From Abelmoschus esculentus (lineage: Eukaryota; Streptophyta; Magnoliopsida; Malvales; Malvaceae), in assembly GCA_035048815.1 (NCBI GenBank), contig JAUCBN010000026.1, forward strand, positions 15,759,001 to 15,823,000: a stretch of 64,000 bases of DNA, given 5' to 3'. A model generated the notes under the pieces. That model saw nothing but the letters and a program-made list of their open reading frames with translations, did not search any database and was not told the DNA's origin. The translations under genes were made by a program, and so were the position numbers. This document shows positions 47,512 through 58,986 of this stretch, piece after piece; within the stretch, counting starts at the first letter, position 1; each line of letters starts with the position of its first letter.

Positions 47512-48427
47512 CGCCTACACCACCAGGAACAAGATGAGAAAAGAGAAGACACTTTTTTCTGTTGTTGGCAGGTGAGTTTCTACAGTGTCTGAATAAAGGG
47601 TATCCGAATCTTATATAAATGGATTTATATTGGTTTTTAATCTTTATCAATAAGAATAAATAAAGGATGAGATCCCAGATCTGTGATTATTCTTCTGAGC
47701 CATATATGTTTCTGCAGTGGAAACTGGAAATGGCTTCTTGTTTCATGGATTAGGGTCTTCAAAAGAAGTATATATTTCTTGATGCTTTTAACACGAAATC
47801 ATATCCCTTGTTGGTATACTTTTGAGGATGCAGATCCATGGATTCTATTCCTGAGTTTTTGCTTGTGTTATGATGAGTCAACAAGGTGTTCTGCAGGTGA
47901 ATGTTGTTGCAGGTGAGAGAAATAGTTTGGTGGTTCCTCTTCTTCCCAACATATCTTTGTCTCTCGACTAGGTATTTAGTGGACTAACCACCTTTATTTC
48001 CTGCTATATTAAGGCTATATAACTGTATTTGTATATGGTTAGTTGCCCATAAATTCTTTCCATCCCTTTGCTGTATTAATTCTAGGACCAACTGGTTAAA
48101 AAAGATTGGCCACATGATTTATTTTAGACAATAAATACCACTAGTTGTCTAGTACTATACATCAATAACAATAAAAAAAATATGAATATTAAAATAAAAA
48201 ATAAAAAAAATCACAAAGTAAAGATCAAATTCTCAATCACTAATTAAAATAAAAAAAATCCTTATTATCTTACCTAAATACCTAAATACTGTAATTTAGA
48301 TCTGTATTGTCTTTAATAACATATTTGTAAGAAATTCTCAAAACATTTGAACATTGTACACTTATCAATAACTTTATTACTCTTCCAATATTTCATGCTA
48401 TCTTACAGAATATACTCTCTAATTTAG

Positions 48428-48611
48428 GAAAAAATATTAGTTAAACCCTATTTATCACGTCATTCGTGGTTCCAAGTAATCAAAATCGTTTCTCTTAATT
48501 TTTTTAAGGTGAATTATCACTTATTTTCTATATGTAATTAGTAGAAGAATGGTTTTGATTGTTTGGACCATAGATAACGTGGTAAACAAGATTCATCTAA
48601 TAATTTCTTCT
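48428..48611. mobile_element. MITE, ATTATTAGGTGAA terminal-repeat family, copy 4 (eroded)
   Basis: AATATTAGTTAAACCCTATTT at the left and AACAAGATTCATCTAATAATTT at the right correspond to the family ends. The flanks TAATTTAG and TATTTTAG are similar but not identical, so the duplication is only suggested. It lies about 0.9 kb downstream of the MIR172 hairpin. Confidence 0.5.
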
Positions 48612-49537
48612 ATTTTAGTTACTATTTCATGACTTTTAACCCAAGTAACCGTTTCACGATTATTCTAAACACAAGTATAAATGGGATAGGTTTGGACATC
48701 ACAAATTTAGAGTATAGTTAAAAGATGATAAGTTTTAAATTTATTTAAAAATTTAAAATATTAATCTTTTTTTATAACATTTTAAGTAGGATTTTTCGTA
48801 CGTGTTTTACAAGTTTTGATACTTATTTTTTATAACATTTAAAATTTTTAGACATGTATCGATACTTATAAAAAAATTGATACTAAAAAAAACAATTTAA
48901 ACCATTATAAAAAATCTAATATCTTAATTTTTAAACAAATATCAAAATTTATCGTTTTTTAATCGTGCATCAGAGTCGCTGTAACTAGATTGTAAGATTG
49001 AAGTCTCATATAATCATTGATTGCTGGTCCCCATCGATACTTCAAAAGATAGATAGACACGGATGCATGGAATCGTACAATGATTCCAGCTACTACATTG
49101 CATTTATACGTATATAAACTTTTCTATACCTACAGAAAGGTCAAAATAATATAAATACCGGGATTCAAATTCTTTAATCGTTGATTAAAAAGTGATTATA
49201 TGAATCGATCGAATTATATATCGAGTTGAATATTTCGTATTATTTTCTTCCCTACGAAGCCCTGCATTTTGACCGGTGAAGCTTTGTTTTTCAGTGCTCT
49301 GAAAACCAAATGTATGTTTGATTAAAACATTATAATCTCAGGTACGTTTAATTACTGCCTTATATATTTGGTGGGTATAATTTCAGTATTAATAGCTGTT
49401 AAACTGTCCTACAAGCTTTGCTTTGTACGTGCTAAGCTTTGCTTTGCTTTGTACGTGCTAAGATTCCAAAGTCATGCTTTGCTTTGGTGGGTGTTATCTT
49501 CATTTTGGTTGTAGAGTTTCTTTAATTAGTCAACTTC

Positions 49538-51339
49538 TGTAGCCAACTTTTTTGAAAATAATTTAAAAATATCGTTTTAAAAATGTTTTTCTTGGTGGGT
49601 GATTTTAAAAGTTCGGTATCCCGAAAGATGACACTTGAAGAACAGGATATCACTTCTATGGGAATACCGTTAAAATTTGAAAATTAGTTGAGTGGAGTCG
49701 TCACCGGTCACTTTGGTAGACCGGACACCATTAAAAATTTAACCAGAGATTCAAAACGTTTTGGGTTCGGGAGTTGGTTACGCGTGGGGAAGGATTAGCA
49801 CCCCCACAACGCCCTGAAATTGCTACCTAAAGGTTCGCATCATAATTTTTAAGAAAATATAAATTCAAATTAATTTAATTTTTAATTTTAAAATGCATAA
49901 CTTTAAACCTATATCCACGATAATTCAAAGAAGATAACACCCGAAGATCGGGATGCTACTCCCAGTAGAATATATCGGGATAATAAGGTCTCGCAAAAAT
50001 AACGAACAAAAATAGCGTATGATGATAATATAATAATAATAGTAATAATAATTCTAAAACACATAACCATATTCATAATAATATTAAGAAAATATATACA
50101 CAATCATAATAATAATAATAATTAGTAATAACGATAATAAAACTATTATAATAATAATCATTAATAAATAGTAACATAATAACAATAAAAACAATAATAA
50201 TGAAACATACTTTAAATAATAATAATAATAATAATATAATAATTATAATAATATTAAAAATCAGTGGGAGGGACTAATCTGCAAAAAAAACAAAATAACA
50301 AAGTCTTAATAGTAAAAAACAAGGACCAAATTTGAACAAAACATAACTTATATAACTAATATAGCAAAAATAGGGACTAAAATCAAAGAGGGTGCAAACT
50401 GTGTGGCCGAAGCAGAAGCTTTCTGAACTGTAGGGACTGGACGCGCTATCTTCCCTTCTTTCCGGGTTATTCGCGGGTCTGGGTCGACTATCGGGTCGGA
50501 TATGGAGCTCCAGTGCTAAAACGACGTCGTTTTGGGGTTAGGATGACCAAAGCCAAAACGACATCGTTTTGACATGTTATATATATTCCTTTTATAACAA
50601 AAAAAACCATTTGTATCATAATTCTAAAAAAAATTCAAAAGCTCTCAAATTCTCTCTGAACATTTTCTGCCTCCATCGCTGCCGGCCACCGCGAGTCACC
50701 ATTCGCCGGCGGCGCCGTCGTCGTCGCCTGTAGCCGGAAGTAGAAAAGTTTTATACTTTTCGAAGCGTCTCAACATCCTCGTTCCGAATCCGGGCTTGTT
50801 TTTTCGAAATAACAAACGGATTGAGGTAGATCTACAAATAAAGATAAGTCGAATATCCTCTTTTTTACCTTTTATTTCGAATATGCTTCCATTTTAGAAC
50901 CCGATCTCCCCTCTATTTTTTGGTTTAATGATATTGGTGCTCTCAAACTTCGTTTCGAATCCTTTTTTTTTATTCGAATATTTGTTTTTCATTCCATGGA
51001 ATCCGTCGTTTACAAGGTTTTTTGATTGGGTTTTTATACCCAAGTTTTTACACATATAAAATACATAAAAATCTCCTGCTTTTCTTCAGATTTGACTTAT
51101 TTTAATGTTTTGCAGGTTTGGGCGGTGGCTAAAGGCGGTGGGCGGTGGCCGACCTTCTCCCCCAATGGTCGAGTGACGCGTGGCAGCTAGGAAAAGCCAA
51201 ATCATGGCTGGCGGCAGCTGCTGGTGGTAGGGGGTTTAGGGTTTAGTTGTTTATCAGACTTAGGGTTAAACTGGGTTAGGGCTTGGTTATATTTGTATTG
51301 GGTCTATTGGGTTTAATAAAATTTGAATGGGTTATTACA
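49538..51339 (-). repeat. 3' LTR (left copy)
   Basis: This repeat contains an ATAATAATA-rich tract (50,020-50,260), a GC-rich leader-like part (50,680-50,740) and, at 50518-50533, a perfect 16-bp palindrome AAAACGACGTCGTTTT with a near copy at 50555-50570 (one change). Low-complexity frames inside it are not genes. Confidence 0.9.
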
Positions 51340-51889
51340 GCTGCCCCTCTTTGCTCATTGTTGTATAACGATAATAGAGCAAAGATAAAGAATAACCCAT
51401 TTCATTTGTCATCATTTTAAGGGTTCTTTATGGTGAGGTAAGGGTTCTTTTGGTAAAGTTCGAGGTTCTTTTTGGGTTGAGGTTAAGATTTTTCTGGTAA
51501 GTTTGAGGTTCTTTTTGGTAAAGTTGTGGTTCTAATGGTAAGGTTGGGGTCTTTCTGGTCACCGCTTCTTCTACTGGAGCTTGACTTGATCATCGCTCTT
51601 GTTTACAAAATCTTCATGATGAGGAAATCCTTGAAGAAACAAAAAGTTGTGGCTGAACCGTTGGAGAAGACAAAATAAGCTTGGCTTGTTACATACTCAG
51701 GATGTTTGCTATCTTCGAAGAAAACTTGATCTAACTGCAACATAGACAAGATCTGCTAGGCTGGATTCAGCTACATTCGATGAAGAAACATGATCTGACA
51801 TATATATTTTTTTTCTTCTTTTTCTTTTCTTTTCTTTTTCATCATTTTTTCTATTTTTCTACTAAATATCCGTAAATACAAAATTTGAT

Positions 51890-52900
51890 CAAGTTGCACC
51901 CTCAACGGTAAAACAAGACCAATCAAACTGTGATATGCCTATGCCATCAATGGCAAAATTTGAGAACTTGTCAGAGCTGATCGAAGAGACAATATTTGAA
52001 GTAAAAGGTTGTATCTTATCCGCACCATCAACGGAGGGGTAAGATAAAATTTTAGCAACTTGGATCCTACTTCGCCATCAACGAAGAAGCAGGATTGAAC
52101 TTCAGTGATTCAGATCTGGTCACACCATCAACGGGGACAAGATCAGATTTCAGCAATTTGGACCCTATTACGCCATCAACGGAGAAACAGGATCGGGTTG
52201 GATCTATTCACTCCATCAACGGAGGGGTAAGATTAAGTCTGCATCATACTGCGCCTTCAACGGAGAAGCATGATTGAATGGGATCTGGCCGCACCATCAA
52301 CGGGGACGAGATCAAGTCTACAATTTGGATCCTACTGCGCCATCAACGGAGAAGCAGGACTGAGTCGGATCTATCCACTCCATCAACGGAGGGGTAAGAT
52401 TAAGTCTGCATCATACTGCGCCTTTAACGGAGAAGCATGATTGAATGGGATCTGGCCACACCATCAACGGGGACGAGATCAAGTTTGTAATTCGAATCCT
52501 ATCAAGCCATCAACGGAGAAACAGGACCGAGTTGGATCTATCCACTCCATCAACGGAGGAATAAGATCAAGTCTGGATTATACTGCTTCATCAACGGAGA
52601 AGCATGAGATCTGGCCACACCATCAATGGGGACGAGATCAAGTCTATAATTCGAATCCTATTACGCCATCAACGGAGAAACAGGACCGAGTTGGGATCTA
52701 TCCACTCCATCAACGGAGGGGTAAGATCAAGTCTGGATCATACTGCTCCATCAACGGAAAAGCATGGGATCTGGCCACACCATCAACGGGGACGAGATCA
52801 AGTCTGTGATTTTAATCCTACTACACCATCAACGGAGAAGCAGGACTGAGTTGGATCTATCCGCTCCATCAACGGAGGGGTAAGATCAAGTCTGGAAGAT
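51890..52900. repeat. CCATCAACGG minisatellite inside the retrotransposon
   Basis: About 23 copies of the CCATCAACGG core (with variants such as CCATCAATGG and CCTTCAACGG) recur every 33-50 bp. They are arranged in higher-order units of roughly 160-170 bp, visible from the phrase CTCCATCAACGGAGG at about 52212, 52380, 52546, 52705 and 52865. The open frames across it are products of the repeat. A second repeat follows: about 110 bp around GGGATTAACGGATTTGATAT at 52,960 and again at 53,131. The array occupies the place where pol would lie. Confidence 0.85.
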
Positions 52901-54385
52901 CTAAATATATGATTCAATTGATGTCATATATCTTCTTTGCATTTTTCCCAAACGCACAGGGATTAACGGATTTGATATGCCTTTACCGGTAGCCGTTTGC
53001 TCCGGGCTAGCTGTACCATTACTCTGGGTACAATCATTTGGTTTCAAGGATTAATTCCTTGACCATTCGTGAAAATGGATTTCAATGGACATTTGAATGG
53101 TCCTTATCAATGCATTTTTCCCAAATGCACAGGGATTAACGGATTTGATATGCCTTTACCGGTAGCCGTTTGCTCCGGACTAGTTGTACCATTACCCTGG
53201 GTACAATCAGTTTGCACCAATCACAAGATTGGATTTTTTCAAAGGAATGAATTTCCTTCGATCATTCGCGAAAATGGATTTTGAAGGACATTTGAATTGT
53301 CCAATGTCTTGTTTCTGCATGTCTTTTCAATTTTTCATTTTATTTTTCACATTTTGTTTTTCGTTTTTCTGCATTTTCATTTTTTTCCTTTCATATTTTG
53401 TTTTTCATTTTTCATTTTCTTATCATTTTTTTGTTTTTCTCTCAAAATAGTTTTAATTCACACGTACTGTCTGTACAAATTTTACAAACAAGATCTGCAT
53501 GAAGATCTAACCCTCAACATAGCCATCGAAAGGGCAAAGTTCTGACAAAAATTGACCTACCACCATTGATGGAGGCGACATTGGGAAAAAGTTGTTTATG
53601 ATACTCCATAATGGGTAGTCATGACCTGAAAGTAAAATAAAATGTTAGTTAGTAACGGTTCAAAATTCTGGAGTCATTACCTGTGAAATCTGTGTTATTT
53701 TAGTCTTCTCGGGGCCAAAGGTTGGTCATCATGTTGTTGCCCCCTTGATTAAGGTCTTTTGGTCTCTTCTCTGGACCTGTTTACATGTACAAAATATGTG
53801 CATCATGAATGCTCAATGTATGCCAAGTCTGAATGCATGATGCCTAAATGCAAAATACATGAATGATATGATTTTTCTGTTTTCAAAGGATGTTCTAATT
53901 TATGCTTGATGCATGTTTAATCTAAATGCATGGTTTGTAAATGCAAAATGCTTGAATGCATGAATGCCATAATTTTTCTAAGGGGTTCCCCTGATTCCAT
54001 TGATCCTGGATTATGCTCGAACTTCTCTGATTTGACTTTACGATATCTTTTTCAAAATGGATGTCCCAAACAATTTTTCAATAATCTGCTTTAAAGTGCA
54101 ATAATCCACCTGATCGTTTTGCCCCTACTTTCTGAAGTTAGGCTGATTAAAATCCAACCTCAAAGAGTTACACAAGACTTGAACGAGAACAAAATATATT
54201 TTCATTACAACTTGTAGTTTTAGGCCCTTACAAAAGACTCTCACCGCCATTGGGCTTAAGCTAGTGAGATAGTTCACAAAAACATCTCAGAGATGAAAAC
54301 TACAAGGGACCTTCTATGGTCAAGTTAGGGCAACATTTTAGCCTAGCAAGCATGATTTACAAAAAAAACAACAACACTATCATTT

Positions 54386-56053
54386 TCATTTAGTGTCTTC
54401 ATGTTTTGGCATGGGATCCTTGTCTGTGGCCGTTCCTGCTGAGTTGTCGAAGGTTAATACTCTAAGCTTGATAAACTTTTCTACCAACCTTTTAAAACCC
54501 AGACAATTTTCAATTGAATGCCCCACTTGTCCTGCATGGTAATCACATCTTGCATTAGCGTCGTACCATTTCGGGAAAAGGGGTTGTATCGGTGCTTGGA
54601 AGAAGGGTGACACTAGACGGTTATCGTACAACTGTTTGTGTAACTCCCCATAAGTAATTGGGATCGGAGTAAACTCTTTCTTTTCAACATTCTTCCTCTG
54701 ATTAAAATCTTGGTTCGAGGAATTATAGGTACCGGTAGCTGCAGGCTGTGTTACCGTTATCGGCTTTGAATAATTAACATTGTAGACTCCTGAAGAGTTT
54801 ACTTCATTGTCCTTCTTTCCGTATGTGGACCTTCTGTGGGACGAACTTCCACCGGTGTCAATTCTGCCATTCTTGATGGCATTCTCGATGAGCTCACTAG
54901 ATAATACGAGATCAACAAAATTGGTGGTTGCATTGCCTATGAGGCGGTCCAGGATCGGGCCTTCCAATGTTTGGATGAATATAACCACCGTCGTTTTTTC
55001 ACTGAGAGGGGGTTGAACCTGCGCTGCCACATCTCTCCAACGTTGCGCGTATTGTCTGAAGTTTTCATTAGACTTCTGTTTCATGTGTTGCAGAGTCCAA
55101 CGGTCTGGTACCATATCATTGACGTGCTTGTATTATTCTAGAAAGGCTTTGGCCAGGTCCTTCCATGATTTTATCTGATAACGGCTCAATTGATTATACC
55201 ACCTAGTGGTGGATCCCGTTAAGCTTTCTTGAAAGCAATGTATCAATAACTTATCATCCCTACTGTATCCGGTCATCCTTCGACAAAACATTGTAAGATG
55301 GGCTCGTGGGCAGCTAGTCCCATCATACTTCTCAAATTCTAGGATTTTAAATTTTTGGGGTAACACCAAATCTGGAACAAGGCTGAGTTCGTTGGCATCG
55401 AATCCACTGAAGGCGTCTACTATCTCCATGGCTTCCATCTTTTCTTCGAGTCGTTTGCAACGCTCCTCAATTTCTTTTGAAGTCTCGATCTTTGGTTTCT
55501 CTGTTTCCATCAACTGATCAAGTTCCGAGACAAAGTTTTTGGCTTGATTGCCCCCTGGTTTGGCTTCTGACGTGGAGAGTATATTCATGGGACCAAATGT
55601 GTCGGTCGGATGCAATGGTAGCTTCCCTTTTGAAAGAATCACCTGAGGATGAGCTTCTGATGGTATTTTAGTTTGAACAAGAGTAAAACCCGGAGGGTAT
55701 ATGGGATCTTCGATCATATCAGCGGGGTTTGCCCCTGGATTGACAACAGAAACATCCTCTTGTTCATGTGGCTTGAGTCCAAGCATTTGTGCTAGTTTCC
55801 CTAGCATTTCTTGTTGAGATCTTGCAATCTGATCTTTCATCTCTTGTCGAGCTCTGGCTAATTGATCCTCCATTTTTTGTGCTAGATCTGCTTGTAAGTC
55901 CTTTTGAGTCTGCTCGATCTTATCTAACCTGTCTTCGTTCATCTTTTTCGTCTTGCGTCGAGTTCCGTATGGATGTTGAATTGTTGTCTTGTCCAGTATT
56001 GCTGAGACAGGGGACCCCAAACATAAGTCTTGATGTTTAAAAGATGAATGCAT
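54386..56053 (-). pseudogene. Retrotransposon gag, interrupted by one stop codon
   Basis: On the minus strand, a 306-codon frame (56053-55136) and a 242-codon frame (55114-54386) are in the same phase. They are separated by a single TAA at 55133-55135 and six sense codons, so gag appears to be one 555-codon gene with one nonsense codon. The first part has a charged, Gln-rich coiled-coil-like region (about residues 40-95) and the start of a retrotransposon gag domain (FEKYDGTSCPRAHLTMF). The second part continues that domain (ENFRQYAQRWRDVAAQVQPP) and carries a C/H knuckle, CDYHAGQVGHSIENC, near its end. Gag would form the particle shell that packages element RNA. No downstream protease is joined to it. 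Confidence 0.88.
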
Positions 56054-56570
56054 GTGAATGCAATAATCAAAATGTTATTATAATATTTCTAATGTACAAT
56101 GGATGATTATGATATGTTATGATGCAACAAAAAAAAATGTTAATTCATATTAAAATAATCAAAAAAATTTAAACAGATAAGAAACTATACATAAACAGTA
56201 TATAAAGGCACCCAAGCCTAAAAAGGTTATTGTTAAACGGAAAAAGTCTCACATGGCTCTACGGCTCACTATATGTGATTTTGTTCTAGAGTATCGGTAC
56301 CCGAACTGTCGTTAAAACATCGATTCGGGGGAATAGGATCTTTATTTATACGGGGGTAAGAACCCCACGAAATATAAGGACCAAGATTTCGGAAATGAAT
56401 TACAACACTATACGGAGGTAAAAACCCCACGAAGCGAAGTAATCATTCCCACTTACAGGTTCTTAATCTAATGTGATGATAAATTAAAAATTAACGTAAT
56501 TTGAATTTATATTTTCTTAAAATTTATGATGCGAACCAGACTAAGGCCTAACTCCTTTTTTAAAAATTTA

Positions 56571-56588
56571 TCCACAGCGGAGTCGCCA
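56571..56588 (-). other. Primer-binding site of the retrotransposon
   Basis: TGGCGACTCCGCTGTGGA on the minus strand, two bases inside the 5' LTR. The leading TGG pairs with the CCA end of a tRNA, and the next bases fit an Arg-type tRNA acceptor stem, as in Tat/Ogre-related Ty3/gypsy elements. Confidence 0.75.
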
Positions 56589-56590
56589 GC

Positions 56591-58390
56591 TGTAGCGACC
56601 TTTTTTGAAAATAATTTAAAAATATCGTTTTGAAAATGTTTTTTTGGGTGGGTGATTTTGAAAGTTCGGTATCCCGAAAGATGACACCTGAAGAACAGGA
56701 TGTCACTTCTATGGGAATACCGTTAAAATTTGAAAATTAGTTGAGTGGAGTCGCCACCGGTCACTTTGGTAGACCGGACACCATTAAAAATTTAACCAGA
56801 GATTCAAAACGTTTTGGGTTCGGGAGTTGGTTACGTGTAGGGAAGGATTAGCACCCCCACAACGCCCTGAAATTGGTACCTAAAGGTTCGTATCATAATT
56901 TTTAAGAAAATATATATTCAAATTAATTTAATTTTTAATTTTAAAATGCATAACTTTAAACCTATATCCACGATAATTCAAAGAAGATAACACCCGAGGA
57001 TCGGGATGCTACTCCCAGCAGAATATATCGGGATAATAAGGTCTCGCAAAAATAACGAACAAAAATAGCGTATGATGATAATATAATAATAATAGTAATA
57101 ATAATTCTAAAACACATAACCATATTCATAATAATATTAAGAAAATATATACACAATCATAATAATAATAATAATTAGTAATAACGATAATAAAACTATT
57201 ATAATAATAATCATTAATAAATAGTAACATAATAACAATAAAAACAATAATAATGAAACATACTTTAAATAATAATAATAATAATAATATAATAATTATA
57301 ATAATATTAAAAATCAGTGGGAGGGACTAATCTGCAAAAAAAACAAAATAATAAAGTCTTAATAGTAAAAAACAAGGACCAAATTTGAACAAAACATAAC
57401 TTATATAACTAATATAGCAAAAATAGGGACTAAAATCAAAGAGGGTGCAAACTGTGTGGCCGAAGCAGAAGCTTTCTGAACTGTAGGGACTGGACGCGTT
57501 ATCTTCCCTTCTTTCCGGGTTATTCGCGGGTCTGGGTCAGCTATCGGGTCGGATATGGAGCTCCAGTATTAAAACGACGTCGTTTTGGGGTTAGGATGAC
57601 CAAAGCCAAAACGACGTCGTTTTGACATGTTATATATATTTCTTTTATAAAAAAAAAACCATTTGTATCATAATTCTAAAAAAAAAATTCAAAAGCTCTC
57701 AAATTCTCTCTGAACATTTTCTGCCTCCATCGCTGCCGGCCAACGCGAGTCACCATTCGCCGGCGGCGGCGCCGCCGTCGCCCGTCGCCGGAAGTAGAAA
57801 AGTTTTATACTTTTCGAAGCGTCTCAACGTCCTCGTTCCGAATCCGAGCTTGTTTTTTTGAAATAACAAACGGATTGAGGTAGATCTACAAATAAAGATA
57901 AGTCGAATATCCTCTTTTTTACCTTTTATTTCGAATATGCTTCCGTTTTAGAACCCGATCTCCCCTCTATTTTTCGGTTTAATGATATTGGTGCTCTCAA
58001 ACTTCGTTTCAAATCCGTTTTTTATTCGAATATTTGTTTTTCATTCCATGGAATCCGTCGTTTACAAGGTTTTTTGATTGGGTTTTTATACCCAAGTTTT
58101 TACACATATAAAATACATAAAAATCTTCTGCTTTTCTTCAGATCTGACTTATTTTAACGTTTTGCAGGTTTGGACAGTGGCTAAAGGCGGTGGGCGGTGG
58201 CCGGCCTTCTCCCCCAATGATCGAGTGACGCGTGGCAGCTAGGAAAAGCCAAATCATGGCTGGCGGCGGCGGCTGGTGGTAGGGGTTTAGGGTTTAGTTG
58301 TTTATCAGACTTAGGGTTAAACTGGGTTGGGGCTTGGTTATATTTGTATTGGGCCTATTGGGTTTAATAAAATTTGAATGGGTTATTACA
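56591..58390 (-). repeat. 5' LTR (right copy)
   Basis: This is the matching copy of 49538-51339 at 1,800 bp. It carries two perfect AAAACGACGTCGTTTT palindromes (57571-57586 and 57608-57623) next to a TATA-like run on the minus strand (57,630-57,645). It is therefore the likely promoter-bearing LTR. Confidence 0.9.
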
Positions 58391-58584
58391 ACTTCACCAT
58401 TGAAAAACACGGCCATGCATCCAGATCCAGTCTTCATCAACTTTCAACCCACATGCATCATTTTTCAACACCAAAAATTAAACCCCGAACTCTCAGTAGC
58501 TCTAGACACAACCCAACTGAACTTTAATCGCCTGCCATTGAAACACTGACACCCTTTATCATCTCACACACTCTCTAAACCCAT

Positions 58585-58929
58585 TGTAATCACCGTTTTT
58601 GGTCCGGGGAGTCGTCACCAATCATTTCACGGTGCGATTGGAACACCAAATATGAAGGTCTGCGAACCAGAGTTGTGTCCGGGAGTCTGTTACGTGTAGG
58701 GAAGGATGAGCACCCCTACAACCCCGAAATCGACACCTATCGGTTACAAAATATTTTATATGATCGAAAAATATAAATTCGATGTTAATTTTATGATCCC
58801 ATAATTTTAAACCTGTAAAATGAATAAAATAAATTAAATAACGACAATAATTAAATTAATTAAATATAATAATAATGATAATAAAACATGTAATAATAAT
58901 AATAATAATAATAATGATAATAATGACAC

Positions 58930-58986
<57 letters not shown>

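Larger units (their letters stand above)
49538..58390 (-). mobile_element. Ty3/gypsy-type LTR retrotransposon, gag-only, complete ends
   Basis: Two direct repeats of 1.8 kb (49538-51339 and 56591-58390) bound the element, and an exact 5-bp target duplication ACTTC flanks it (49533-49537 and 58391-58395). Read on the minus strand each LTR starts TGTAATAACCC and ends GCTACA. The 5' LTR is the right one, followed by a primer-binding site TGGCGACTCCGCTGTGGA (minus, 56571-56588), complementary to a tRNA 3' end of the Arg type used by Tat/Ogre-related elements. A polypurine tract, GAGCAAAGAGGGGCAGC (minus, 51340-51356), abuts the 3' LTR. Only gag is present; no protease, reverse transcriptase, RNase H or integrase motif is seen between 51,360 and 54,380. 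It is therefore non-autonomous (a TR-GAG or LARD type). The LTRs differ at a few dozen positions by eye. Confidence 0.92.

Noticed and set aside
47148..47650. Plus- and minus-strand frames of 85-87 codons over the MIR172 hairpin
   Set aside because: The region is explained by the microRNA precursor and its primary transcript; the frames cross the arms and an AT repeat.
49909..50103. A 64-codon minus-strand frame repeated identically at 56,962-57,156
   Set aside because: It is identical in both places because it lies in the two LTRs; it is AT-repeat sequence with no gene support.
52095..52849. Plus-strand open frames of 60-122 codons with Ser-Ile-Asn-Gly repeats
   Set aside because: They are translations of the minisatellite and have no start context, domain or family similarity.
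52024..52880. Regularly spaced CCATCAACGG units resembling a CRISPR array
   Set aside because: The repeat core is only 10 bp, spacers are themselves repetitive, units form a 160-170 bp higher-order tandem, and the array sits inside a plant LTR retrotransposon with no cas genes. It is a minisatellite.
51340..54380. Hidden reverse transcriptase or integrase in the retrotransposon
   Set aside because: I scanned the available frames for YxDD-type, RNase H-type and zinc-binding integrase motifs and saw none; the interval is minisatellite, T-rich and short-repeat DNA.
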